A stretch of DNA of 64,000 nt, from NCBI GenBank assembly GCA_027924585.1, contig BSBM01000179.1, positions 10,226,501 through 10,290,500 of the forward strand. The letters run 5' to 3'. This document shows, in pieces, positions 44,675 to 56,756 of this stretch. A model generated the notes under the pieces. The model did not search any database, had not been told where the DNA came from, and was given only the letters and a program-made list of their open reading frames with translations. How positions within the stretch are numbered: the stretch's first letter is position 1; each line of letters begins with the position of its first letter. This DNA is from Larix kaempferi (Eukaryota; Streptophyta; Pinopsida; Pinales; Pinaceae). The position numbers and the translations under genes are program-made.

Positions 44675-44906
44675 ACTGCTCCCCCTTGATGACAACTTCC
44701 CTCATTCCAAGTAAGGAACGAAGATGCACATACTTCGTTGTTGTTAAGGATTTGGTGAAGATATCGGCTACCTGCTACTCTATAGGACAACACTCAAGAG
44801 AAAGAACACCATCTGCAACGAGACCTCGAATGTAATGAGGATCAAGATCGATATGCTTTGTCTTGGAGTGATATATCGGATTATAAGCAAGATGAATTGC
44901 ACCCTA
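44675..44906 (-). pseudogene. copia-4 RNase H, C-terminal part
   Basis: The minus strand encodes GAIHLAYNPIYHSKTKHID, then HYIRGLVADGVLSLE, a stop, then QVADIFTKSL. This is the conserved end of copia RNase H. It continues directly from 52105-52382 once copia-3 and one CCCTA are removed. Confidence 0.88.
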
Positions 44907-45497
44907 TGTTAAATTTTGAGCATTAATTCACAATACTCTAGGATCTTTACTGAGAGAATAACATGTACAGTATATCAATGCATAACAATCATATCAAGCA
45001 TGTCAAGCATCACAAGAATCAAAAGCATGAGAGACAAGAGACACAGAGTTTCCGTGGGTAAAACCCTAAGGTGAAAAACCCCACAACTTCCTCAGAGATA
45101 GAGAGAGCAATGGCTCAACCAAAGTACAACCAAAATACACTGAGATAGTCTCCTAGTAGTAGATGATCCTCCTCCTCACTAGTGCGCCACTTTCTGAGTG
45201 AGAGAAGTATGAGTTTCCGAGTGATCCAAATAGAGATCTCTCGATCTCTATTTATACTAGTCTGTTTGCCTAATATCCGTATGGGGCCGACTTGTCTAGT
45301 TAGGTACATCAATTATATATTACATAAAATAGGGCCAACCCCACACATGGTGGTCTAATAACCCATCGGCAAGTTCACACACTTGCGACACTTGTCAATA
45401 CACATTACGACAATTCCTTATATAGGAATAACACATCTCTTATAAGGGTACAATAAATATATATGAAATACATTCCAAAGTTACATATACATCAACA
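44907..45497 (-). repeat. 3' LTR of copia-3
   Basis: It runs TGTTAAATTTTGAGC to ATACATCAACA and is slightly shorter than its pair 51501-52104, because a short CATAGATGAAATA-type segment is missing. Confidence 0.92.
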
Positions 45498-45759
45498 CTC
45501 CCTCTTAACTAGGAAGTTATTTCTCGACACAGTTCTACTAGACAAGTCTTCTTCTCAGGATCATCGTCATCGATGCATCGTCATCATCATCATCATCGTC
45601 ACTGCTGTTGCTATCTCAACCAATCTCTGACTCTACTCGTCATAAGAAGTTCTACAGAGCCATTCCTTTTTCATACTGGATGTAGGCCCACCACTTGCAG
45701 GTCTTCGTCATCACTGGCCATACTGTGGAATCCTCAGGACTTATTATGTGCATCAAAAA

Positions 45760-46335
45760 ACTTTGCAAGAGCATCCTAGGACTTATTACGGGCACACAGC
45801 CCAACCTACCGGATCTCCCAGGGAGCTATTACATGTGACACTACCACAAATCCTCGAAAGAGAATCCCAGGACTGATTACGAGCACACAGCTCAACCTAT
45901 CGGATCTCCCAGGGAGCTATTATATGTGGTCACCACAAAACCTTGCAAGAGCATCCCAGGACTTATTACGGGAACACATCCCAACCTATCAGATCTTCCA
46001 GGGCGATATTACATGTGGTCATGGCAAAACCATGCAAGAGAATTCCAGGACTTATTATGATCACACAGCTCAACCTATCGGATCTCCCAGGGTGCTATTA
46101 TATGCCATAGGACAAAACCTCGAAAGAGCATCTGCTAGATATCCCAGGGAGCTATTATATGCTAGCGGCAAAACCTTGCAAGACTATCTGCAGATCTCCC
46201 AGGGTGCTATTATATGTCCTCCCAAATCAAAACCTCGAAAGAGTATTTTCCAAATCTCCCAGGGAGCTATTATATGCCAACGGAAAAACCTAGCAAGAGA
46301 ATCTACAAACCTCCCAGGGCGCTATTATATGCTTA
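45760..46335 (-). repeat. copia-3 minisatellite A
   Basis: Units carry CAAAACCTTGCAAGAGCATC, CCCAGG, CAGATCTCCCAGGGAGCTA and TTACATGTG. They correspond to, but differ from, the copia-2 array at 30377-31030. Confidence 0.78.
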
Positions 46336-46679
46336 TCTGCACAACCTGTCCATGGCTAGAGAGTATCAACCTGATACTCACCATACATCATCCTGATGTA
46401 TACATGATCATCCCCATCATCATCACTGCAACATCCTATTGCATGTCATCTGGAGCAACATCCTGAAGCTCGTCATCCATGATCATCCTGATCATATAAT
46501 GCATCTACCTGATGCATACCAAGTATCTACCTGATACATATCATTATACATGATCCACCTGATCATACAATGTATCCACCTGATACAAATACAAAACATG
46601 ATCCACCTAATCATACCTGTTACATATCAACATACATGATCTACCTGATCATACAAAATATCCACTTGATACATATACA

Positions 46680-46870
46680 GATACATGGTCCAAGCATCCA
46701 ACATGATGCATATACAAAACATATACAAATGATCCTACTGATCATATCCAACATCCAACATGATGCGTACATACCTATACATATAAATGATCCAACTGAT
46801 CATATCTAGCATCCAACATGATGTGTACATACATATACATATAAATGATCCAACTGATCATATCCATCAT
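46680..46870 (-). repeat. copia-3 minisatellite B
   Basis: AATGATCCAACTGATCATAT with CCAACATCCAACATGATG is repeated about three times. It is the counterpart of copia-2 31403-31670. Confidence 0.78.
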
Positions 46871-46999
46871 CCTCTTGATGCATATACAGAGCAGTAACTG
46901 GAGAATCGTCTTGATGATCATCATCCAGTGCTTACATCCAAAGCCATGTGAAGGATCGTCCTTCCAACATGCTTGGAATCGCTTCTGCAAATATGTCCA

Positions 47000-48380
47000 T
47001 CACTTCTTCCTCGAAGTGTCATCAATCTGAAGAACACCAAGCATCTCCCTGAAGTACTCGAACTTCACCCTGGCTAGTGGCTTCGTTAGCACATCTGCAA
47101 TATGCTCGTCCATCGCAATGTACAGGAGCTTCACAGCTCCTCTCTGCACCACATCCTTGATATAGTGATATTTGATTTCTATGTGTTTCGACCTGTCATG
47201 AAACAATGGATTCTCGGATAGCTTCACACAACTCTGGTTATCACAAAAAATACCAGTAGCATCCAACAGGAGATCAAATAACTCAGACAGTAGCTTCCAA
47301 AGCCATACTTCCTCACAACTAGCTGAACATGCTGCAACATACTCTGCCTCAGCTGTACTCAGTGCTATGCAGGACTGCTTCTTGCTGAACCAAGATATAA
47401 CACCTGATCCCATACTGAAGCAACATCCAGATGTGCTCTTCCTATCTGCAGCACTACCAGCCCAATCTGAATCAACATAACCCTGCAGGTTAAACTTTTG
47501 ATTCGCTTCATACTTTAGCCCATAATCCATTGTACCCTTCAGGTACCTCAGAACATGCTTTACACAACCAGGTGAACACTCCTCGGATCCGTCAGGAACT
47601 AGCTCAATGTGTTCACTGCAAATAAAATATCTGGTCTTGTATTTGTCAGGTACATCAAGGACCTAATCATCTGACGATACATAGAGACATCAACCGGCTC
47701 AGATGAAGCATCACATAAAAGCTTCAGATTCGATGCCATAGGTGTGGCCATGGCCTTGCGATCCATCATCTTGAATCTCTTCAGGATATCTACTTTGTAC
47801 TTCCCTTGACCAAGGAAGATCCCACCTGCACTCTGCCACACCTCCATACCTAGGAAATAATGCATCATTCCCAAATCTTTCATATCGAACTCGGCAGCAA
47901 GCTTCCTTTTAGTATCTACAATCAATTTTTCATCTCCTGTTACAAATAAGTCATCCACATACAGGAGTAGAATCACATGATTCCCTTCCTCAACCTTGTA
48001 GTAAAGGTTGGAATCTACTTTACTCTTGGTAAAGCCCAAACTAGACAGGAAACTGTCCATCCTACCATACCAAGTTATGGGAGCTTGCTTCAAGCCATAC
48101 AAGGTTTTCTTCAATTTGCACACATGTGACTCCTTGTCATGTGTTTCAAAGCGAGTGGCTGCTCCACATAGACTTGTTCTTCAACTACACCATTCAAGAA
48201 AGCTGTCTTGAAATCCATCTGGTGTATCTTCCATTTTATCACTTTTATATTTCTCTATGCTGCCATTTGCAGCATGCTTGAACTGATAGATCCATATGGA
48301 AGTCATAACAAACTTCCCTTCAAGTCTTGGGACTGCATCCCAAACATCATTCTTCATGATCGACGGATCATGGCATTCTT
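47000..48380 (-). pseudogene. copia-3 RT and RNase H, broken
   Basis: RT starts near MKNDVWDAVPRLEG and is interrupted by a deletion between the IEKYK and MDVK segments (about 48240). It continues from 48123 (CKLKKTLYGLKQAPITWYGR, ILLLYVDDLFVTG, FLGMEVWQSAGG) to 47599. RNase H runs from 47530 to 47000 (YVDSDWAGSAADRKSTSGCC, FCDNQSCVKLSENP, DVLTKPLARVKFEYF) and is open. The segment joining RT to RNase H around 47540-47600 is frameshifted. Confidence 0.9.
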
Positions 48381-48399
48381 CTATTTCTTCATCCTAGAT

Positions 48400-49597
48400 C
48401 CTGGGAACTTCAATATCTTCAATAGATATCTTTGTTTCTGGAACAAATGTTGTAGTCCTTCTTTTGTAGGTGAAGGTATATAGTCTTTCCTACAAGACAA
48501 GTTAAATTGCATGATTAGAAACATCTCATAGTTTCAAAACAAAATCTTACACATAAGAATATATGTCATACAGTCATGTAATTATTTTAGCCAATGCTTC
48601 AATACAACATTCATCCATATCCTGTAACTTTCTAGATGCCTTCCAATCTCTACCAGAACATTGTTAAGAGTGTGCACAACTCCCAACATGTCAGCAAAGA
48701 GGTTTCATTCTAGATAAGTAGCAATGGAATGTTGTACAGTGCCATAGGCCACTTACCCATCATATGCATATTAGTAGTATCCTGTTCATTAATGCAAATA
48801 TGCAAAATACACAACCTAAGTCAAGGAACATATTATTAAACAATCAAATATATAAGAAATGACAATTCAAATACTTATCTTTATTTGTTTGTTGGGTAGA
48901 CTCCCTCTGAGTCTTTGCTTCCTTGTAGGAGCTTCTGGATTCCTAATCTGAAGTAGCTTCTTCTTACACATTTCTATTGTGGAATGTAGAGAGATGGTCA
49001 ACTCCCTCTGAATATCTGCATCCTTGCAGAAACCACTGGAGTGTGCTCCCTCTTAATCTTTGCTTCCTGGATTACCTGTCCTTGAACTTATATTCATCCT
49101 TGGTCCCTATGCATACTTATTAGTATCATGATTGTGTTATCCTTGTAATCTCATACAAAATCATACATTCATTAGTATATTCTCAATACTATCAAAACAC
49201 AATAATCTCAAGCATGTATAGTCATGATCATTTCAAACAGAAATAATAAGCATTAGCATTCAAGGTTTATATAGGACTCTTATGGTTAGTCATAACATGT
49301 CTAAACTTGTGATTACTCAAACCTATGACTCTTCTGGTTAGTCATAACATGAAATAAGGTAAGACACGTAATATGCATATACCCATGATTATTCAAACCT
49401 ATGACTTCATGAATAAACATCATCAATCATGTCATGTATACTTATATAATAGATCCTATGATATACGAAACACATACCTGGTCACCATATTTGCTAGTTA
49501 TGTCTAGCAATGTGTTCTTGTTCTCTTCAATGACATACATAACTCATTAGTTAACTTTTGCAAAAACAAATTATACATACCTCTATGTGATCCATGA
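48400..49597 (-). other. copia-3 non-coding replacement block
   Basis: This stretch replaces integrase and the start of RT. It has no long open frame. Its complement matches copia-1 11390-12545 in the same order. The left junction follows the protease frame at EHAM, where copia-2 continues into the pre-integrase region. Confidence 0.75.
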
Positions 49598-50974
49598 CTA
49601 TGGATGAATCTTTGTCTTCATAGCATGTTCGGGTTGTCCTTTTAATTTGTACAATCCTCCCTCTTGCTTTCCAATCACTACTGCATCATCGATTGTTTTA
49701 CCCTTTGGCCACATTAGGACTTGACCATCCACAAATGAAACCCTCATTCCTTTTGCATCTAATGCAGAGATGGAGAGAATATTCTTCTTGAGCCCGGGTA
49801 CATAAATAATTTCTTTCATCTTCAAAGGTTTTCCAGAATCTAGGTTGTAGGAGGCTTCACCACTTCCTTTGATTGGGTATTGATAATTATCCCCAAGTTT
49901 CACTTTATGGGGTGATTTATGTTCAGATAGGTTTACAAAAGATTCCTTAAACCCAGTCATGTGTTTGGAAGCCCCACTGTCAATTAACCAATCATTACAA
50001 CCATGAGAGATAGTACCTGTGAGAGCAGAGATTAGAACATACTCTTCTTCACTTGATGAGTCATCATCACTTTCTTCCCTAGCCTTCTTCTTTGGAGGTT
50101 CATCATCTTCAGCAGCATGAGCATGGAACTTTCTTTTGTTGCCCTTCTTCTTCTTGCTGGAATTGATATTATCCCTTTTGTTCTTGGGACATTCTGAAGC
50201 AAAGTGACCCTTCTCATTGCATGCGAAACATCTTATATCCTTCTTATTCATTTGTTGATTGTGATAGGATCTCTTGTAATGAGAGTGCTCCTTCTTGGGC
50301 TTGCTTCTTTTGGTGTGAGTTACGAGAGCTTGATCTTCACCTCCCATCTTTTCTTCACGATCTACAAGCCTAGCTTCTTCTTGAGAGCATTCCTCCCACA
50401 GTTTACTGAAAGAGATCAATTTCTTTCTTGCACAGGTTCCTTGAATAAAGGAGTCCCATGACCTAGGTAGGCCATTAAGAGTGGTCATAACAACTTCACC
50501 ATTGTCCACTACTTCATCCATAGCTTCAAGTTGTTCCTTGATCTGAGAGACCTTGGAGAAGTAAGATTGAATGGTTTCTCCATTCAACATCTTGACCCCT
50601 TTCAATTGATTCCGCAGAGTCATCTTCCGATTTATGTTCTTCCCTTCAAATAACTTGGTCAGGGAGTCAAACATCTCTTTGGGTGTCTTCAGAGATGACA
50701 CATAGAGAATGAGATGGTCTTTGATAGAATCAGCAATGATTCTCTTTGCCTTGACCAAGTTCTTCTTATGCAATATCTTGGCCTCTTCATCCTCTGGGAT
50801 AGGGATGTCTTCTTTTATATATGAGTCCAACTCATTCTCTTCCAGGATTAACCCAATTCTATACTTCCAAGCTCGGAAGTTATCAGCCCCTTCAAGCTTA
50901 TCCCCAAGCTTGGTGTGGTGAGACATCTTAAAGAGTACTTCAAATGGAAATAGAAAAGATTTAGGTCTTCCCAC
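49598..50974 (-). CDS. copia-3 gag-protease polyprotein (458 codons)
   Basis: This is an intact frame. The natural start is probably Met17 (MSHHTKLGDKLEG), not the first Met, because the homologous copia-2 gag starts there. The gag core spans residues 30-200 (DNFRAWKYRI, TPKEMFDSLTKLFEG, GLPRSWDSFIQG). The CCHC knuckle is at C249, C252, H257 and C262, and protease DSGASKHMTG at 332-341. The frame stops eight residues after EHAM, where the non-coding block begins. Gag packages element RNA in the cytoplasm. An intact gag with missing integrase fits an element mobilised in trans. Confidence 0.92.
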   Translation of the reverse strand: MGRPKSFLFPFEVLFKMSHHTKLGDKLEGADNFRAWKYRIGLILEENELDSYIKEDIPIPEDEEAKILHKKNLVKAKRIIADSIKDHLILYVSSLKTPKEMFDSLTKLFEGKNINRKMTLRNQLKGVKMLNGETIQSYFSKVSQIKEQLEAMDEVVDNGEVVMTTLNGLPRSWDSFIQGTCARKKLISFSKLWEECSQEEARLVDREEKMGGEDQALVTHTKRSKPKKEHSHYKRSYHNQQMNKKDIRCFACNEKGHFASECPKNKRDNINSSKKKKGNKRKFHAHAAEDDEPPKKKAREESDDDSSSEEEYVLISALTGTISHGCNDWLIDSGASKHMTGFKESFVNLSEHKSPHKVKLGDNYQYPIKGSGEASYNLDSGKPLKMKEIIYVPGLKKNILSISALDAKGMRVSFVDGQVLMWPKGKTIDDAVVIGKQEGGLYKLKGQPEHAMKTKIHP

Positions 50975-51488
50975 TTGAAATGATGAAAACTGGATCTGGT
51001 CTCGGATTAGGGTTTGTCGAAAAAACCCTAAAAATTCAAAATGTGAATTTCAACTTTCTGAAAGGATAGAAAGATGTGCCTTGATGAGCTGATCAGCCTG
51101 GTGTATTCAAAATTTGAGATCAACAAAGATTTACCCTTCAGATTTGCCTTTTTGTCCTCCCGGGTTCACTGGGGAGAGCCCTAAATTAGGGTTTGAGTTT
51201 CCCGGAGATCTACCCAGCCAAAAATCTTGATCCAAAGCTCTAAACTTTGATTTTTTCAAGGAGCTTCTAGCTATGTCTTCAGATTCCAGAAATTCCCATT
51301 TTTTAGGAAACCCTAATTTTTAGGGCCAAATCTGAAAATGCTCAGAATTGAATTCTGATTGGACAGATAGATTCTCCTTGATGAGTAGAGTCAATCTACT
51401 ATATTGCTTTTCCAAAATCTGTGGAGAGAAACCCAATAAACAGGAAACCCTAGTTTTCGTCACTGCACAATGTCTTCTTCTCAGGTTA

Positions 51489-51500
51489 GCTCTGATACCA
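51489..51500 (-). other. Primer-binding site of copia-3
   Basis: The complement TGGTATCAGAGC directly abuts the 5' LTR. Confidence 0.9.
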
Positions 51501-52104
51501 TGTTAAATTTTGAGCATTAATTCACAATACTCTAGGATCTTTACTGAGAGAATAACATGTACAGTATATCAATGAATAACAATCATATCAAGCATGTCAA
51601 GCATCACAAGAATCAAAAGCATGAGAGACAAGAGACACAGAGTTTCCGTGGGGAAAACCCTAAGGTGAAAAACCCCACAACTTCTTCAGAGATAGAGAGA
51701 GCAATGGCTCAACCAAAGTACAACCAAAATACACTGAGATAGTCTCCTAGTAGCAGATGATCCTCCTCCTCACTAGTGTGCCACTTTCTGAGTGAGAGAA
51801 GTATGAGTTTCCGAGTGATCCAAATAGAGATCTCCCGATCTCTATTTATACTAGTCTGTTTGCCCAATATCCTTATGGGGTTGACTTGTCTAGTTAGGTA
51901 CATCAATTATATATTACATAAAATAGGGCTGACCCCACACATGGTGGTCTAATAACCCATCGATAAGTTCACACACTTGTGACACTTGTCAATACACATG
52001 ACGACACTTCCTTATAGAGAAATAACACATCTTTTATAAGGGTACAATAAATATATATGAAATACATAGATGAAATACATTCCAAAGTTACATATACATT
52101 AACA
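51501..52104 (-). repeat. 5' LTR of copia-3
   Basis: It runs TGTTAAATTTTGAGC to ATACATTAACA and is followed by CCCTA. Confidence 0.92.
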
Positions 52105-53300
52105 CCCTAATTGTCACACTTCAACAAAGTGGACGATTTTGGAACCAGACCAAGCTCAATGAGAACATGTCATAACCAAACTGCTTCTTTTGCTGCTTTT
52201 TTGTCTGCTCTATACTCTGCTTCACACGAATATAAAGAAAGAGTCTTCACCTTTTTGTTGGACCAAGAAATCGGACCTGAACCAAGTTGAAATATATAAC
52301 CAGCAGTTGATCGTCGATCAGAACTATCACCTGCCCAGTCAGAATCTATATAACCAGAAAGTGAAACTCTAGTACTGCTCAAATAAAAAACACCATAATA
52401 TAGTGTCCCCTATAAATATCTCAGAATTCGCTTTGATGCTTGCCAATGACTTTCATGAGGTTGTTGCATGACCTGTGAAACCATACTGACGGCAAAAGAG
52501 AGATCTAGTCTACTGTGAGTTAAATATATCAAACTACCAACTAGATGACGATAAATAATAGCATCAACAAGAGGAGTAATACACTCAGCAATTAAATTTA
52601 CACCGGACTGAAAAGGCGCAGGAGCAGGTTTACAATCACTCATGTGGAAACGAGCCAATAAATCTGTAGCATACTTCGGTTGAGAGAGAAAAATACCATA
52701 TTTCAGATGCCAAATTTGAAGACCCAAGAAATAGTGCAATATACCAAGATCAGTCATTTCAAACTGCTTTTAAAGATCACTTTTCATACTTTGAATGAGA
52801 ACAAGTTGGATTCCAGTGATAATAAGATCATCCACATATAAAACAATAACAATGATATTATCATCAACATGCTTAACATACAAGTTAGGATCAGATATAT
52901 AATGCTTAAAACCATTATTAAAGAGATATGCATCAATTTTATCATACCAAGCCCTAAATGCTTGTTTAAGACCATATAAAGGCTTGTGTAATTTACATAC
53001 TAAACTTGATGATTCAACATTAATAAAACTAGGATTTTGTTGCATATAAATGTCTTCATTAAGATAACCATTTAAAAAAACACTTTTAATATCCATTTGG
53101 TGTATTTCCCATTTATAAGATGCAGCAATAGATAAAATGGTTCTTATTGTATTCATTTTAGCAACAGAAGAAAATGTTTCATTATAATCTATACCGTAAA
53201 GTTGATTAAAACCTTTTGCAACTAATCTAGATTTATACTTTTCAATCTATCCTTTTGCAATGAATTTAGTTTTATAAAACCATTTACAACCAACTAAATT
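52105..53300 (-). pseudogene. copia-4 RT and RNase H, N-terminal part
   Basis: RT runs from about 53300 with stops: KGFNQLYGIDYNETFSSV-type, then MDIKSVFLNGYLNEDIYMQQ, YGLKQAFRAWYDKIDAY and the catalytic IVLYVDDLIITG. After a break near 52765 it continues MTDLGILHYFLGLQIW and SDCKPAPAPF. RNase H begins GYIDSDWAGDSSDRRSTAGY, then EAEYRADKKAAKEAVWL, and is cut by copia-3. Catalytic YVDD and the first RNase H aspartates are present. Confidence 0.9.
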
Positions 53301-53306
53301 CTTTCC

Positions 53307-54861
53307 TTAAGGAAGAGGAGCAAGATACCAAGTCTTGTTCTTAATAAGATAATCATACTTAGCAGACATAGCTTGTTCCCAATGAGGTTTAGCCTTAGCT
53401 TGAGCATAAGTAGTAGGATCATTTGTGGCCAAAACTTTGGTCATAAGAGAAAATTTAGATCTAGTTATACGACTATCGGAAGGGATTCCTATATCACTTC
53501 CTACAGATTCAAGAGTTTTCCGAGCCCAAACAGGAAGGTTAGAAGGGACATAAGTCACTTCAGGAGCTTCGAGACATTCAAGTGGAATACTTGAAGAAGA
53601 AGAAGGTGAACTAATATCAGTCACAGAACTGGAAGGAGTAATCGAGATAGGAGTAACAGGTGATAAGGGAATATTCAGAGTATTACATGAGGTTCGACAG
53701 ACTTAGGTGGTGGAGAGACTTCAATAAATTGAACATCTCTTCTAATGATGACACTTTGATTAGAAGGATCAAACAACCTATAAGCCTTAGAATCCTCATA
53801 ATAACGTCCAATGAATATACATTTGTGAGACTTGGGTTCTAACTTTTTCCATTTTTCATCAGGAATATGAGCCCAACATTCACAACCAAACACTTTAAAG
53901 TTACTAATATCAAGTTTGCTGCCATTCCATTTTTCCTTAGGGGTAACGTGCTTAACAACTTTTGTAGGAACTCTATTTAAAATAAAGTTAGCACAACTTA
54001 TGGATTCAGCCCAAAATTTCTTATGTAATCCTTTAGAATAAAGCATACATCTAGCCATTTCAACTAAAGTTATGATTTTCCTTTCAGTAATACCATTTTG
54101 TTGAGGTGTCTAAGGAACAATATTTTGATGTCAAATGCCATGTTTAGATTAAAAAGCTTCAAATTGTTTCTTAATGACTCCCCCTCCATTATCAGTTCTT
54201 AAAGTATTAATCTTTTTACCAGAATCATTTTTAACCAAGGATTTAAATACTTGAAATTTAAGAAAAAAATTTCACTTTTATGTTTCAAAAAATAAACCCA
54301 TGATTTTCTACTAAAGTCATCAATTAAGTTAAGAAAATAGATTGCATGTGATATAGAAGGAACTTCAAGAGGACCACAATTTTCACTATGAATTAATTGC
54401 AAAGCTTCTTTAGCACGCCAAGCTTTACCTTTATCAAACATTTCTCTATGATGTTTACCAAGAACACAACCTTCACAAACACCATTAGTAGACGAAATAT
54501 GAGGTAAGCCATGTACCATTTTGGTTAACATTTGCATTTTACCATAATTCAAATGACCTAATCTTTCATACCACAATTTACTTAGTTCATCAACATGAGC
54601 AACATAGCAATAAAAAGGTTGTCTTTTAGTTGAATTAAAACCAACAAATTTATATAAACCAGTAGTATGATCAACAGGACCAGAAGAAACTACTTTGAAA
54701 TTTTGATTGATATCTTTGAGAACATATTTATCAAGCCAAGCTTCAAATTTAAATCCTTTTTGACATGCACGATAAATAGAAAAATAAGTTGATGGGCATA
54801 TTTTCAACATGGAAAACATCTTCCAATTGACCATTAGCAACATTAATATTACCAGAACCAA
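53307..54861 (-). pseudogene. copia-4 integrase and linker, frameshifted
   Basis: The pre-integrase zinc site reads LWYERLGHLNYG with CEGCVLGKHH. The integrase core begins IHSENCGPLEVPS, where the family has HSD, so the first catalytic Asp is Glu or Asn here. DDFSRKSWVYFLKHKSE follows, then a frameshift near 54260. TDNGG is broken by frames near 54190, and a QQNG segment near 54100 precedes EMARCMLYSK (54058 on). The GKY...C.FIGYYEDSKAYRLF segment and an S/P-rich linker end at 53307. Several stops lie between the parts. Confidence 0.85.
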
Positions 54862-55936
54862 TTACAGAATGTTGTTTACCATCACCTATAGATACTTTCT
54901 GAGGTGTGTTTTTATTATTGTCATAAGATGTAAATAAAGAAGCATTACTAGTCATATGTTTAGAAGCACCAGAATCCATTATCCATTCCACATTAGAAGA
55001 AGAATCACTAGAAGAAACAACATATGCACATAAAGACACTTGGGATTCATCAGAACCTTTCTTTTTCGCTTTAGACATTAAATGTTTCAATTTAAAGCAA
55101 TTATTTTCAGGATGATTAGTTTTACCACAATGTTTACAACGATTATATACTTTCTTCTTCTTGTAAGATTCATGATGTGCATTAGAAGCATTACCAGAAT
55201 TATTAGTAGGTTTTGAAGTGTGTGAACAAGAACCTTTAGCATTATTAAAAAATTTCTTAGGATTCTTATTATGTGACATAAGAGCTTTATTAGGTGAGAG
55301 TTGTCCTGAAACAATTAACCTTTCTTTCTCATTAATCAACCCTTTACAAAAATCATCAAAAGTAGGTTTCATTGTATTTGAAGACAATTCAAGAGCTCTA
55401 TTCCTAGTCTGAATGAACATATCAAAAAAAGATGGCAATTTTTGTTCTACAAGAATTATAAGAGCAGTGTTTGTTTTCTTGTAATCTTTACCACAATCAT
55501 TTAATTTTTCATTTAAGGTTTTCACTTCAGCAAGATATAATTCTACTCTTTTAAATTTAGTAGGATCTAGCTCAAAAATATTATTTTCAAGGTAATAAGC
55601 AGAAGCATCATCATATTTATCAAATAAAGAAGAAAGATTTTCCCATACCTCAACTGAGATGTCTTCTGCCTCTATACTTACCTGAAGACTATCTGAAACC
55701 GTTTGACCAATGAGCCCTCTTGCTTGATCACATTTATCTTCCCATATAGCCAAAGCTTGAGCATCAACAGGTTTCATGTGTTCACCATTAACAATCCTCC
55801 ATAGATTCTTACTCCTAAGAACATCAATCATTTTTATCTTCCATGAAATATAGTTAGGACCAACAAGTTCAGGAATAGAAGCTACCTCTAAAGTCATAAT
55901 GGTAGAAAAATAAAACCCAAATGCTAGAAGTGACAA
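54749..55936 (-). CDS. copia-4 gag-protease N-terminal polyprotein (395 codons)
   Basis: This is an open frame. The likely start is Met14 (MTLEVASIPELVGPNYISW). The gag core has WEDKCDQARGLIGQTVSDSL, then LYLAEVKTLNEKLNDCG. The CCHC knuckle is at C267, C270, H275 and C280 (CKHCGKTNHPENNC), and the protease active site at 321-326 (DSGASK). The frame shifts after VFHVENMP, where copia proteases continue. The first 13 residues are probably read-through of upstream sequence. Confidence 0.9.
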   Translation of the reverse strand: MSLLAFGFYFSTIMTLEVASIPELVGPNYISWKIKMIDVLRSKNLWRIVNGEHMKPVDAQALAIWEDKCDQARGLIGQTVSDSLQVSIEAEDISVEVWENLSSLFDKYDDASAYYLENNIFELDPTKFKRVELYLAEVKTLNEKLNDCGKDYKKTNTALIILVEQKLPSFFDMFIQTRNRALELSSNTMKPTFDDFCKGLINEKERLIVSGQLSPNKALMSHNKNPKKFFNNAKGSCSHTSKPTNNSGNASNAHHESYKKKKVYNRCKHCGKTNHPENNCFKLKHLMSKAKKKGSDESQVSLCAYVVSSSDSSSNVEWIMDSGASKHMTSNASLFTSYDNNKNTPQKVSIGDGKQHSVIGSGNINVANGQLEDVFHVENMPINLFFYLSCMSKRI

Positions 55937-56744
55937 GAGAAAAAAAAGTGAATAATAGAAAACTGATATACTTTACCGTACTGAACTGCAGAAATGCAGT
56001 AGAAAAAAAGTATAGGAAAAGAAAATTTTACATACATCCCTTTTGAAAAAAAAGTGCCAAGAAAAGCCACTTGCGGGTTTTGCCACAGTGGACTCGTGAA
56101 CAACACTGAATAAACGTGGGTTCTGCATGACAAAGTTCGCGGTTACTCATGGGTTTACAATAGTGTCAGTCACGGGTTCGCGGGTCTATAAAGGCAAATG
56201 TCGCGGTTCTGATCAGGGTGTTCGTGGGTCTCTACACAAGAGGGTCGCGAGTAGATTGAAGTAAATGCGAGTTAGCAGTGAGAATAGTCGCAAGTATGTC
56301 ATAGCAAGAGCGGGTCTTCTCACTGGATTTCGCGGGTTCGCAATAGGCACAGTCGCGGTTAACTGGAGGTTCTGCAAAGAAAAAGTCGCGAGTGTCCAGT
56401 TTTAGGCTGAAAACAGTGCCAAATATTCTAAAGACGGAAACCTGCACAAAGTCTATAAAAATTGGATGAAAATTGCCGATCTGTCAACTGGAAGATAGAT
56501 CTCCTTCAAGAGAATCCAAAAAACATATAGATCTACAAAAATAACATCAAGAAACCCTTGAAAAATTTTATGCAAAAATCTACACAACAAGGTTAGGGTT
56601 AGAATTAAAAAATTGCAGAAACTTGCCCAGATCTGCAGAGAAGCCTAATGGGTACCAGATAGAAATCAAATATACAAAATAAACAATGCTCAAATGAAAA
56701 AATATTGTTTGAAAGCAATAGAAGGTGCTAGATCATAGCAACTA

Positions 56745-56756
56745 GCTCTGATACCA
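56745..56756 (-). other. Primer-binding site of copia-4
   Basis: The complement TGGTATCAGAGC directly abuts the 5' LTR. Confidence 0.9.

Larger units (their letters stand above)
44907..52104 (-). mobile_element. copia-3: non-autonomous Ty1/copia retrotransposon inside copia-4
   Basis: LTRs at 44907-45497 and 51501-52104 are flanked by CCCTA on both sides (44902-44906 and 52105-52109). A TGGTATCAGAGC primer site and an AAGAGGGAG purine tract abut the LTRs. Gag plus protease is one intact frame of 458 codons. Integrase is missing and replaced by a non-coding block. RT has an internal deletion and stops. It is close kin of copia-2 and shares the replacement block with copia-1. Confidence 0.93.
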
